This document shows, piece after piece, positions 51,281-60,484 of a DNA stretch of 64,000 bases. A program made the translations under genes and the position numbers. How positions within the stretch are numbered: the stretch's first letter is position 1; each line of letters opens with the position of its first letter. The stretch is from positions 48,617,905 through 48,681,904 of the forward strand of contig NC_067312.1 of the NCBI RefSeq assembly GCF_020740795.1, in the 5' to 3' direction. Source of the DNA: Apus apus (taxonomy: Eukaryota; Chordata; Aves; Apodiformes; Apodidae). The notes beneath the pieces were generated by a model that was given only the letters and a program-made list of their open reading frames with translations, was not told the origin of the DNA and searched no databases.

Positions 51281-51284
51281 TTGG

Positions 51285-51655
51285 GTTTAGCTTGGAGAAG
51301 AGAAGGCTGAGGAGTGACCTCCTTACAGTCTACAACTTGCTTAAGGTGGGCAGTGGAGAGGGAGGTGGTGACCTCTCTGGTGACCAGCAACAGAGTATGA
51401 GGAAATGGAATGAAAGTGTGTCAGGGAAGTTCAGATTGGATATTGGAATAAGGTTTTTCACTGAGGGAGTGGTTCGTCTCTGGAACAGGCTCCCCAGGGA
51501 AGTGGTCATGGCACCAGGCCTATCAGAATTCAAGGACAACACTTTAGTCGTATGGTTTAGTTTTAGGTAGTCCTGTGAGGAGCAAGGAGTTGGACTTGGT
51601 GATCATAATGGCTCCATTCCAACTAGAGACACTCTGTGATTCTGTGATTCCAGTA
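51285..51655 (+). mobile_element. CR1 LINE 3' end, + strand
   Basis: The fragment opens with an 'LEKRRLRSDLLTVYNLLK' segment near 51290-51345, passes through 'FRLDIGIRFFTEGVVRLWNRLPREVV' near 51430-51510 and ends with the CR1 3' end (GGTGATCATAATGGCTCC...ACTCTGTGATTCTGTGATTCC near 51650). It is 5'-truncated at about 370 bp. A 92-codon frame is open across the coding part, then a short insertion disrupts the C-terminus. Confidence 0.9.
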
Positions 51656-51659
51656 GCCC

Positions 51660-53695
51660 TTTGTCCTAATGGCTACAGTTTGAGTACCTTTTCCCAGTAC
51701 ATGGCAACTGGGACTATACAACATGTTGCCCATGAGGACAGTGACACTAGTATAAGCAGATCGGTAATGGAGAGAAGCTGAAATTACCAAATACCCCTTA
51801 TAATTTCTTTTTATTGTTGCTATTTGTTATTTTGAGTACATCATGGTAGCTGTGATCCTGTAATCATCTGATATATCTGCTCTTTCCATCTGGTAATATG
51901 GTAACTAAGAGCAGAAAGTCTGAAAGTATTTGACATAAAAGCAGAAATTTTAAAAAATAGGTACTTCTGTTGTTTTGTTACTCAAGACTATTAATTTATT
52001 TTTAAAGGCATGCTATTCTTCCTGTGACAGAGTAGTATCTTTTCAGTCCTGCTTCAGCAGATACTAGAAGTTGTCTCCTATATTTTTTGCCATCTTCCTT
52101 TATGCAAATACTAAGGCTGTATTTTTGCAACACTCTTAGTTAATGGAATTTGTATCACTTCACTCTTGTTTCAATGCTAGTTGCAGTTGTCTTTGTTTAA
52201 CCAACCTCATACTGATTTTTAAAATCTTTTTTACATCTTCTAATGTGGTTTCTTTGAGTTTAATAATTTTCCATGTTGTAGTATGGGTGAAAATAGATTG
52301 AATTCCACCCCTGAACCAGTTCTACTGCAATTTTCTTTTGTCTGTGGAAAGGATCTTCTATTTTATTAAAGAAAGATGGTATAATTTGCCAAGATAATGT
52401 GAGTAAATCCTTATTTTGTTTTCTTCTGCCACTCCATTTTTTGTTTCCCTCTGTCTCTAATTAATCTTTACTTGAGAATCTGTTCAATTTCCCCTTTTAT
52501 TTGATACTGTTTTATTACAAGAGCCTTTAGTGAAACTGAAATAAATAAAAATACTGGTACATAAATGTTAAGTGTAAGTAGCTCCAAGGCACGTTTCTAA
52601 ACTACAGGGTAATGGTCAGCCTTGTGCACTTAAAAAGGCTCATAGTTCCCACAGTAATTGTCTGAGGTCTGTAGTCAGTGTTGAGGTGTTGCTTTGCTTT
52701 GAAGAGAATAGAGGACCAAGAAGCTGAGATTAGAAGAGAACTTGAGGAGAAGTAGGTGAACTGAGGAGGAGCTGAGATGAAGGTAAGCCCCCTGCAGCAA
52801 GCCAGTGTGCAGAGAAATGTGGCATTTGTAGATACTGTTGGGAACATGACTTAGTGGGGATGTACAGCCAGGAGAGAGGGAAATACTGGGAAGTCTGGTG
52901 ATGGGCTGTTAAGGATGTGGATCAGGTGAGGAAATGGAAAACTGGAATAGGAGGAGGGCTTATATAAAGTGTTGCTCAGAAGAACAGAACTGAATGTAAG
53001 AGTGAAGATTAGGCTAACGTGGTGACGTAGAAGAGAGAACGCGACAGGAAAGACACTGGAATGGGTCATATAGCTAGCCTCTGGTGCAGCAAAAATGTTA
53101 CTTTTGATATCTTTATTAACAGGTATTTAATAGATTACATCAGTAATTAAGTAATAGTTGTATTCTTGGTTCTGTGAGTGTTATTAACGGGCTGCATTTG
53201 TAATCCAGCAACTGTCATACAGATTTATGCTTATCTTCTTCATACATATCTTTTCAGAAAACCATGGCTTTTTCTTTTAGAAGCAGATACTGCTCTGTCA
53301 TCTATGATTCCTCCCTGTACCCCTTCCCAGTTGAGTCAGCTCTCTCTGAAACTACATCTTTACAGCTGTTCAGGTACTGAAGTTGGTGTAGTCCATGTTT
53401 TATCAACAACAACAGTGTTTATTACTTTTGGAACATTTTTCTGGACTGCCAGTGATTATTTTGCTTTACAAGTCAACTTCCTTTAATAGAATTATTTTCT
53501 CCTTGTACCTTTTTGACGGTCACTAAAACTGAATATTTTCAGGAGTGGAGAAAAGGAACTTGAAAACAGATAGAGTTGGCAGTTTCTAGTTTTGTTTCTT
53601 TTTTGACTGCAAAATCATGCTTGCTTTTCCCCCCTTTTTTTCCTTTGAATGTGTCACTTCAGTTTCTCCCTCTGAGGGAGTGGATGATGTGGTAC
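51660..53695. other. Non-coding DNA, nothing recognised
   Basis: AT-rich, no repeat or coding signature that I can name. Confidence 0.5.
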
Positions 53696-53699
53696 AGGG

Positions 53700-53878
53700 T
53701 GAGGTGGGATGGAGCCTTTGGAGATGGTGTAGTACAACCCCACCTCCCTGCTTAAGCTGGGTCTACCAGATCAGGTTGCCCAGGACTCTCTTTAGGCAGG
53801 TCTGGAGTACCTACCTCCGTTACAGACATTCCACAGCTTATCTGGGTAGCTTTTTCCCCATGTTTGACCACCCATCAT
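53700..53878 (-). mobile_element. Old CR1 LINE 3' end, - strand
   Basis: The + strand GGATGGAGCCTTTGGAGATGG..GTACAACCCC..CTGCTTAAGCTGGGTC..CAGGTTGCCCAGGACT is the reverse complement of an older CR1 3' end. It ends near CCCCATGTTTGACCACCC. About 180 bp remain. Confidence 0.75.
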
Positions 53879-54056
53879 AAGCAAGTGTTTTTCTTTTGTT
53901 CAAACAGAATGTATTGTGATTCAGTTTATGGCCACTGTCTTGTCAGTGGGCACCTCTGAGAAAAGTGGCACTCTGCTTTCTTCGATGTCGTGAGTGGTTT
54001 GGGCCCAACACGACAACAAAGGAACAGCCCCGTGGCCGCTCACTCAACTCCCCCCT

Positions 54057-54221
54057 CTCCACACAGACACACACACAGACACACACACAGACACACACAC
54101 AGACACACACACAGACACACACACAGACACACACACAGACACACACACAGACACACACACAGACACACACACAGACACACACACAGACACACACACAGAC
54201 ACACACACAGACACACACACA
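54057..54221. repeat. 12-bp (ACACACACAGAC)n minisatellite inside the LTR
   Basis: About 13-14 nearly perfect units. Because the unit length is a multiple of three, every frame is open and gives Thr-His-Thr-Gln, His-Thr-His-Arg or Val-Cys-type repeats, which explains the overlapping frames of 65-112 codons on both strands; none is a gene. The equivalent place in the solo LTR near 60395-60415 has only a short GT-rich stretch. Confidence 0.95.
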
Positions 54222-54544
54222 CGCTGGGATGAGGAGGACAAAGCTCATGGGTTGAGACCAAGGACAAGGAGGGTTCTTCACCGATTAAGGTCCCGGGCAA
54301 AACCGACTCACCTTGGGGAAAGCGGCAAAAGCGGCGGCGACGGTTCCCTGCGGCGGCCGGCAGGACGCGGGGGCTGCTTCCGCAGCGGCGGCAGTGGGTG
54401 GCACCAGCCCCTCGACGGGCAGCCCCGGCTCCGGTCCTTGGCAGGCGGCGGCGGCTCCCCGTCCGCAGGGTCCCCAGGCCTGGTTTCGGGGGGCAGCCCC
54501 GCCACCCCGCAGCTCGGCCGTGCGCCCGCAGCGGCGGCGGTTCG

Positions 54545-54558
54545 GTTTCCGTGGCAAC
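54545..54558. promoter_or_regulatory. RFX-type X-box within the CpG-rich LTR segment
   Basis: GTTTCCGTGGCAAC (GTTGCCACGGAAAC on the other strand) matches the RFX X-box layout of two GTTNCC/GGNAAC half-sites separated by two bases. It lies in CpG-rich DNA about 250 bp downstream of the LTR TATA box. Use in vivo is untested. Confidence 0.5.
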
Positions 54559-54651
54559 CGGCAGCAGAACGGGGCGGGGCCCGGCCCCGACGGCGGCGGG
54601 AGGGACTCGGTGCTCCAGGAGTCGGAACCCGGGGTCTCACCGTTCCGCCAC

Positions 54652-54664
54652 GGGTTCGATTCCC
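54652..54664 (+). promoter_or_regulatory. Isolated TFIIIC B-box-like motif
   Basis: GGGTTCGATTCCC contains the perfect internal B-box of tRNA genes (GGTTCGANTCC). No matching acceptor stem or A-box can be found at the right distance, so it is not a tRNA gene. It could be a chance match, a relic of a tRNA-like sequence, or an extra-TFIIIC site. Confidence 0.35.
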
Positions 54665-54798
54665 GGGGCATGCGGGTCAGCAGCTTGGCAGAGCCGTGGT
54701 GGCAGGCTCTGCAGCAGGGAGGTCAGATAAGCAGCGTGGGGGAGCCCCATGCGAGAAGTGCCCGAGCAGGCCACTCTCTCACCCGCAAAACCTCTTGC

Positions 54799-54806
54799 TT
54801 TTTATA
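54799..54806 (-). promoter_or_regulatory. TATA box of the - strand LTR
   Basis: On the - strand the sequence is GGGGTATAAAAAGCAAG, a strong TATA element. Transcription would start roughly 25-30 bp further along the - strand and run into the CpG-rich segment. Confidence 0.5.
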
Positions 54807-55029
54807 CCCCAGTGACCCCCTGTCCAGTCAGTGTCACCGCTGCAACGCACGAACATGCTGGTGTCCAGAGCCGATTGGCATCTGTGAGCCCCAAGTTGGG
54901 GTGGTAACTATGAGGAGGCAATTCATAATTTGTTGCCCATTTTTCCTGCCTTGTCTCACACCTGTTGTTTTGCTTTCGTTTGTCCCTCAGCAGCAGACCT
55001 GTTTTTGGTCCGTTAGCTGGGTTTCATCA

Positions 55030-55467
55030 GCAGAAGGCCTTTGCTGACTTAAAAGGCATTTTGTTTAGACTTATGTGGGGAAGAAGAGCCATTTCTCATG
55101 GCTGGTTTTCATCAGCCCACTGCTGGACCATGTCTGGGAAATGACAACCATTGTCTGATTTTATAGAAGTGGGAACACTTATCCTTCAAACGAAGGCCTT
55201 TTGGTTGGCATAGGAAGTAGGCAGTACAGCCAGGTGATTGTACACATTTGCCATCAGCAGTATTTATTGCACACTCTATCCTTTTGGAAGTGGTACAATG
55301 TAATGTTTGACAGGTATGGCCTATGGCTACCCAGTGCTTTATCTTTTCATAGGGCTGTTGTGGCAGTTTCCTTGCTTCTATTAATTTGCAGATATGGTAT
55401 TCTTGAAATACATTTTGAATGGCCTCTTTGAAGCAAGGAATGCATTTATTTTGTTCCCATTTGTAGA
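55030..55467 (-). pseudogene. ERV integrase fragment, - strand, distinct lineage
   Basis: Read on the - strand, fragments in two frames follow the order of a retroviral integrase: a degenerate zinc-finger end (ARKLPQQPYEKIKHW near 55305-55350), a GHT..Q segment corresponding to the first catalytic Asp region, an ANQKAF segment near 55195, and KSDNGCHF with the second catalytic Asp near 55165, then VQQWADENQP. A frameshift separates the first and second halves, and the part with the catalytic Glu is missing. The sequence differs clearly from the ERV-L-like integrase at 35.8 and 58.5 kb, so it comes from another ERV lineage. The - strand LTR follows at 54961. Confidence 0.6.
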
Positions 55468-55717
55468 CATCCTGGTTTGAGCCAGGATGAAGCCAATTTT
55501 CTTTTTACTGACTTTTTTTTTTTCTGTGAATTTTCTTTTAAGCAGCACACTTGCTGAAATCAGCCAGTGGACTGATAATGCTGGAATGTTGCTTCTGAGA
55601 CACCCAAGTCCTCTTTGCTCTGCTTGTTGAATCTGCTGCTTCAGACACTAAAGGAGCAGAAGAGTCGTATCTACAACCTTCCGTAGGGAGGAGCGGACTA
55701 GACAGGTGACAAAATTG
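55468..55717 (+). mobile_element. ERV-L-type LTR, 5' portion
   Basis: CATCCTGGTTTGAGCCAGGATG is the start of the LTR family at 4834. About 250 bp follow, including GGAGCAGAAGAGTCGTATC and TAGGGAGGAGCGGACTAGACAG, before it stops short of the TATA/R/U5 part. It sits in + orientation between two - strand pol fragments, so it probably inserted into that older provirus. Confidence 0.8.
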
Positions 55718-55822
55718 GCCTGACTTGTTAAGAGCCTACTTGGCTAACACTAACTCATTGGGGTATATTGCAGTAATATGTACCTTAGCTGACTGATCAG
55801 CAACAGCATTGCATTTTCTCAC
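55718..55822 (-). pseudogene. ERV RNase H end fragment, - strand
   Basis: On the - strand the translation NAVADQSAKVHITAIYPNEL resembles the end of a retroviral RNase H domain, where an ADQ.AK sequence is typical. Only about 35 codons remain, with a stop. Order and orientation agree with the integrase fragment beyond the inserted LTR. Confidence 0.45.
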
Positions 55823-56090
55823 CATGGGCTGAAGGCTAACCTCTGCTCCAGCACTCTTCCTTCCCCTCTTTCCTCTTTGGTATCTGCATAAGTCTTGCTC
55901 TCAGCTCTTCCTTACCTCTCTCCTGCAGGTCTTCTATCAGATTCCTTCCCCCTTCATAAATATGTTAATTGCAGAGGCATCGTGACAGTTGCTATTGGGC
56001 TCAGCCTTGGCAAGTGGATCTGGCTTTGGACTCTGGGAAGCTTCTCACAGGAGCCACCCCTGTGCTTTTGCATTAAGTCAGTGCTTCTCC
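55823..56090 (-). mobile_element. Partial ERV LTR, - strand (tentative)
   Basis: On the - strand GGCTGAGCCCAATAGCAACTG..GCAATTAACATATTTATGAAGG..GCAGAGGTTAGCC..CAGCCCATGG resembles the U3-R part of avian ERV LTRs and, more loosely, positions 59590-59765 of the solo LTR. Both ends are unclear. Confidence 0.4.
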
Positions 56091-56377
56091 CATTATTTCA
56101 GTGAGACCAATGGTTCCCTCAGAGCTGTGGATAACATCATCTTCATAGCTAAGTGATTTGCATTATGGGAAAGTACTGAGATTTTCCAAAGACTGGGCTA
56201 CCAGCCCATTGCAGATTGTGGGGCTGTACTGTGAAGGTATACTGCTATGAGTGTACGGATTGCTCCTGGGGTTCATTAGCCTCCTTTAATAGTCAGACCA
56301 GCTACCCTCAGGGTGTTCAGCCTCCTGGAAGATAAGGACAGAGATCAGAACACCCACACACACACCCAATCCAGGAG

Positions 56378-56665
56378 GAAGTAGTTAACACCTGCTTCTG
56401 CACCTGGATACTCACAAGTCTATGGGGCCTGATGGGATCCACCCTAGACTATGGAGGGAACTGGTGGGAGAGCTTGCTGAACCTCTCTCTATCATTTATC
56501 AACAACCTTGGTCAATAGGGGAGGTCCTGGACAAGTGGAGGGTGGCTAATATAACACCCATCTAGAAGAAGGGCCAGAAGGAGGATCTGGGGAACTACAG
56601 GCCTGTCAGCCTGACCTTGGTACTGGGAAAGATCACGGGGAGGCTCATCTTGAGTGACCTCACAT
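56378..56665 (+). mobile_element. CR1 LINE fragment, RT N-terminal region, + strand
   Basis: GGGGCCTGATGGGATCCACCC, ACAAGTGGAGGGTGGCTAAT and ACTACAGGCCTGTCAGCCTGACC correspond to the segment entering the reverse transcriptase domain in CR1 ORF2. It carries stops (for instance in ACCCATCTAGAAG) and ends abruptly at the next CR1 copy. Confidence 0.85.
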
Positions 56666-56667
56666 AG

Positions 56668-58118
56668 CACTCACTATTTGAGGAAATCAAAAGGTTGAGG
56701 AGCATTAGGGAGGCTGAACAGGAGGTGAGGCTGGTGGAGCCAGGCTCTACCCTCCTTAGAAGAGAAATGGGAGTACCCATCAGGGAGCACTCAAGATCAA
56801 GAGGCCTCTGAGTCTTTCTCGTGCCAGTGAAAGGCAGAAGCCTAAATGAAAAGTGTGGAGGCAAGTTCATGGTAAGGGCAGCAGGCAAAATCTGGTGTTG
56901 CTCACCTTGGTCCCCCCAGGTTCCTCTGAGCAACAAGTATGAGGCACTGGTTGAGAAGGAACAGCCAAATGAGGATGGGGACAATAGGCAAGCTACACCA
57001 GAGTTGTCTACACAGTCAGGCCTACTGTATATCACCACCACACACAAAAGGAAAAAGAGAAGGGTTCTAGTTTTAGGTGAGTCTATTCTGAGGGGGACAG
57101 AGGGTCTAATGTGCTGCATAAACCCTCCTCACAGGGAGCCCAGGTTAAGGACATCACTAGAAAACTTCCTAGCTTAGTGAGGTCCGTAGATTACTACCCA
57201 CTACTGATTTTCCATGTGGGTGGAGAGGAAGCAGCAACTAGCAGTCCGTGAACAATCAAGAGACACATCAGAGTGTTGGGATGGTTAGTGAAAGACTGGG
57301 GCGCAAGTTATTTTTTCTTCCCTCCTTCCTGTTGAAAGCATTGACACTAGAAGGAACAGCAGGATCCAGTCTGTCAACACGTGGCGCAGTGGCTGGTGTC
57401 ACCAGCACAATTTTGGTTTTTTTTTTGGTAATGGGATGGCCTACACGACTCCAGGAATGCTGGCATCAAACAGGAGACACCCTTCTGAAAGGGTGAAAGA
57501 GGGTCTTTGTGCAAGAGATTGCAGGGCTGATTGACCGGGCTTTAAACTAGATGCAAAGGAGGAAGGAGGTAATAATATCAAGATTGTCTGTGACAAGCGG
57601 CAGAAAGACACACCAGGGTTGGAGGGATGGGGTGATAGTAAGGGCCTTTAACCTGTTGCCCTGAGGCATTCTGTGGGCACTACAGCACAGGCAAAGTCTT
57701 ACAGAGATGAGCCAGGGGTGCCTGAGGTAATAGAAGACAGCAGGATAGCATCCATGAAATGCTTTGGAGAAGTGAAGGGGTGTCCTTCTCAGAAGGTGAC
57801 GTGGCCAGCAGCCCAGCTGAAGTGCCTCTGCACCAATGCACGCAGCATGGGCAAGAAACAGGATGAGTTAGAAGCTACTGTGCTACAGGAAAGCTATGAC
57901 ATAGTGGCAGTTATGGAAACTTGGTGGGGTGAATTCTGTGACTGGATGTGGCTATCAATGGCTACCAGCTGTTCAGAAGGGACAGGAAAGGAAGGGGTGG
58001 AGGTGTTGCTGTGTATGTAAAGAAAGGGATAGAGTGTGAAGAGTTCTCCTTAAAGAATAACCATGAGCAGGTGGAAGCCTTATGGGTAGGAATTAGGGAT
58101 TGGGACAACAAAGGGTGA
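56668..58118 (+). mobile_element. CR1 LINE 5' region: ORF1 and start of ORF2 endonuclease
   Basis: This copy represents the rarely preserved front half of CR1. The first part encodes ORF1 protein: a charged helical segment (RLRSIREAEQEVRLVEPG near 56690-56745), then a KRKKRRVLVLGESILRGTEG segment near 57045-57105 and a DYYPLLIFHVGG segment near 57190-57225, the latter two typical of the esterase-like domain of CR1 ORF1. ORF2 follows with the endonuclease start (TNARSMGKKQDELEA near 57835-57880 and METWW near 57915). It breaks off at 58118 against ERV sequence. Stops and frameshifts in ORF1 and ORF2 make it inactive. It is not contiguous with the preceding CR1 piece, which belongs to a later part of ORF2. 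Confidence 0.88.
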
Positions 58119-59049
58119 ACTCTTTTTAGCTCGCTGGGCCCATGACACTTTGAGGTCATTGGGGCAGAGATGCAACATACAGATGGTCTTGTGACTGAGG
58201 GGTGAACGTAACCATGGACAGTGCTCTGCAGGTTATCTACGAGTGTGACACGTGCACAGCAGTTAAGCAAACTAAACAGTTGAAACCTTTCTGGTATGAG
58301 GGGCCATAGTCAAAGTATAGGCATGGAGAGGCTTGGCCAGTTGACTATATCACACTGCCTTAGTGCTGCCAGGTTAAGCGCTATGTACTTGCAATGGCGG
58401 AAACAGGTGCAGGATTGTTGGAAACATATCCTGTACCTCATGCCACAGCCCAGAACACTATTCCAGGTCTCAGAAGCAAATCTTGTGGAGACACAGTACT
58501 CCAGAAAGAACTGAGCCAGACAGTGGGACTAATTTCAAAAAGAATCTTGTGACTGACTGGGCCAAAGAACATGGTATCAAATGGATATACCATATCCTAT
58601 ACTATGCACCAGCCTCAGGGAAAATTGAGAGGTACAACGTTCTTTTAAAAGCTATCCTAAAGACAATGGGTGGTGGAACTTTTAAAAATTGGGACAAATA
58701 TTTAGCTCAAGCCACCTGGTTAGTTAACACGAAGGAATCCATCAATTAGGCTGGTGTTGCTCAGTCAGACCTTCTACATACAGTAGATGGGGATACAGTC
58801 CCTGTGGTATGTGAAAGGAATCTGTTGCGGAAAAGTGTTTGGGTTTTTCCTGCTTCTGGCAAAGGCAGACCTGTCTGGGGTGTTGCTTTTGCTCAGGGAC
58901 CTGGACGTATTTGATGTGTGATGATGGAAGATGGTGAAGTACAATATGTGCCTCAAGGAACTCTAACTCTGGGGGAAAATCCTCAATTTGACAGTCAGTA
59001 GAACGTGAAACCGACATATAACACACATTGCCTGGAATAAAAGGTGGAA
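58119..59049 (+). pseudogene. ERV-L-type integrase remnant with most domains
   Basis: This copy extends further upstream than the one at 35.8 kb. Near 58240 a CDTCTAVKQTKQLKPFW segment represents the second half of the HHCC zinc finger; GEAWPVDYI near 58330 carries the first catalytic Asp; PDSGTNF near 58515 retains the second catalytic Asp although its neighbours are altered; and GKIERYN near 58625 carries the catalytic Glu, 35 residues on. A TAG near 58748 stops the core frame, after which the same frame continues into a C-terminal domain (KSVWVFPASGKGRPVWGVAF near 58835-58890). Other stops occur near 58308 and 58914. The LTR follows at 59050 with no envelope gene, as in ERV-L elements. Confidence 0.87.
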
Positions 59050-59340
59050 TATCCTGGTTTGAGCCAAGATGAAGCCAATTTTCTTCTTACTGATCTTTTT
59101 TTTTCTTCAGTGAACTCTCAGCACACTTGCTGAAGTTAACAGCGAGTTTTCCAGCTAGTGGACTGACAACACTGGAATGTTTATAGTTCCTTAGTTCCTG
59201 CTGGGAGATCAAAGCCACTTTGCTTGCCTTGTTGAATCTGCCGCTTCGGACAATAAAGAAACAGAAGAGTCGTATCTAAACCACCCTATAAAGAGAAGCA
59301 GACTAGAAAATGGCAGAATTGTCCAGAGAAATTATTCCAT
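59050..59340 (+). mobile_element. ERV-L-type LTR, 5' portion (3' LTR of the integrase copy)
   Basis: The LTR starts with TATCCTGGTTTGAGCCAAGATG after the purine-rich AAAAGGTGGAA and follows the LTR at 4834 for about 290 bp to a CCATCCATATATAC segment just at the TATA region, where a CR1 fragment takes over. Confidence 0.85.
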
Positions 59341-59485
59341 CCATATATACTGGAGCACCTCCTCTGTGAGGATAGGCTAAGGAAGTTGGGGTTGTTCAGC
59401 TCAGAGAAGAGGAGAATCCATGGTGACCTTATAGCAACTTTCCAGTATCTGAAGGGTGCCTACAAGAAAGCTGGGATAGGGCTTT
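59341..59485 (+). mobile_element. CR1 LINE near 3' end, left half (split by an LTR)
   Basis: Translation shows a 'LCEDRLRKLGLFSSEKRRIHGDLIATFQYLKGAYKKAG'-like course typical of the CR1 ORF2 C-terminus. It stops at GGGCTTT (59485), where an ERV LTR begins, and resumes at 60485. Confidence 0.85.
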
Positions 59486-60484
59486 TGTTCTGGTTTGGTG
59501 TTTTTTTTGGTAGCAGGGGAAGGGCCCCAGGGGTGGCTCCAGTAAGAAACTGAGAAGCTCCCCCTGGTCCAAACCCAGCCAAGGAGCCATTAGAGGGACA
59601 ATAGATACACCTCAGTGATTAACATACAAAAGAACTGATGCAACACTTGAACAGAGAAGCACTTAAGGGAGAAGAGCTGTGCTGGAAAGGAGAGTGGTGC
59701 TGGTGGTTGGTGAGGAAGAAGGAGAGGAAGGTGCAGAAGTTTCCCTGCAACCCATGGAGAGATGGCAGCTGTCCCCCTGCACTCACAGAGAAATGTGGTG
59801 GAACATTCCCTGAAGGTGCCAGGAGGGGTGAACTTGGCCACTGGACTTGGATTTTGGGGCCAGAGGTTTTGCTGCCAGTGGGCTCTGATTACGCAGCTTG
59901 GGAAGACCCCAGCGCCAGGGGAGTTTGTTCCCAAAGCAGCCCATGACTCTGTGGGAAGCCCAGGCTGGAGCAGCTCTGGACCTTGTAGGAAGGACTCATG
60001 AAGGAGAAGTTCATGGAGGACTCCCTCCCATGGGAGGGACCCCGTGGGGAAGCAGGGAATGTCTTTAAGGAATCCTTCTTCCTGAGGAGGGTGGCGTGGC
60101 AAGAACCACCAGCCTGTGAACTGACTCTAAACCCCATCCCCTGTCCCCCTGTGCCGCTGGGGGGAAGGAGGGAGAGAAACCAGGAACAAAGTCATTTGGG
60201 CCTGGGAAGAAGAGAGGGATGGGGTAACCTATGCAAGCCCTGCTCTCTGTGCTGTGTTCTGTGTGTTGTTGATTAGTATTAAATTAAACTGTTATTTTTT
60301 CCCCATGTTGAGTCCGATTTGCCTGGGACTTTAATCAGTGAAGAACCTTCCTTGTCCTTTGTCTCAACCCATGAGCTTTGTCCTCCTCATCCGAGTGTGT
60401 GTATGTGGGGTGGTAGGTGTGGAGAGTTGAGTGAGTGGCCATGTGGCTGTTCCTTTGTTGTCATGTTGGGCCCAAACCATAACA
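59486..60484 (+). mobile_element. Solo ERV LTR with 5-bp target-site duplication
   Basis: The element begins TGTTCTGGTTTGG and ends GGGCCCAAACCATAACA, so both ends show TGTT/AACA inverted termini. The 5-bp GCTTT lies immediately outside on both sides (59481-59485 and 60485-60489), and CR1 sequence continues across once one copy is removed. The length is 999 bp. A 5-bp duplication is the size typical of ERV-L-class integration. There is no internal sequence, so it arose by recombination between two LTRs. The last 180 bp or so match the U5 end of the CpG-rich LTR at 53986-54318, and the middle matches the deleted copy at 37872-38402. Open frames inside it are chance frames. Confidence 0.95.

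Larger units (their letters stand above)
53986..54961 (-). mobile_element. CpG-rich ERV LTR, - strand
   Basis: On the - strand the segment starts with TGTGAGACAAGG at 54961 and ends with ..GGCCCAAACCACTCACGACA at 53986, giving TG..CA termini and a length of about 976 bp. A strong TATA box (GGGTATAAAAAGC) lies at 54799-54806. About 480 bp of CpG-rich sequence follow, and the last 330 bp (CCCCAAGGTGAGTC onward) match the end of the solo LTR that terminates at 60484. On the - strand, integrase sequence lies upstream, so this would be a 3' LTR. The 5' boundary is inferred from the TG motif and the position relative to integrase and could be wrong. The CpG-rich part has no counterpart in the other LTR copies; it might instead be host promoter DNA joined to an LTR end. 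Confidence 0.6.

Noticed and set aside
53943..54300. Thr-His, Val-Cys and similar repeat frames on both strands
   Set aside because: They are translations of a 12-bp minisatellite, open in all frames because 12 is a multiple of three.
54285..54671. 128-codon - strand frame ending at an AAG|GTGAGT splice-donor-like site
   Set aside because: It looks like a coding first exon, but the donor lies in sequence shared with other LTR copies, the composition is Pro/Ala/Gly/Arg-rich as expected from GC-rich DNA, and no domain is recognisable.
54652..54680. Possible tRNA gene (T-arm-like GGGTTCGATTCCC)
   Set aside because: The loop matches a tRNA T-arm but only four of five stem pairs form, no 5' acceptor strand complementary to GGCATGC lies 60-75 bases upstream, and no A-box is present.
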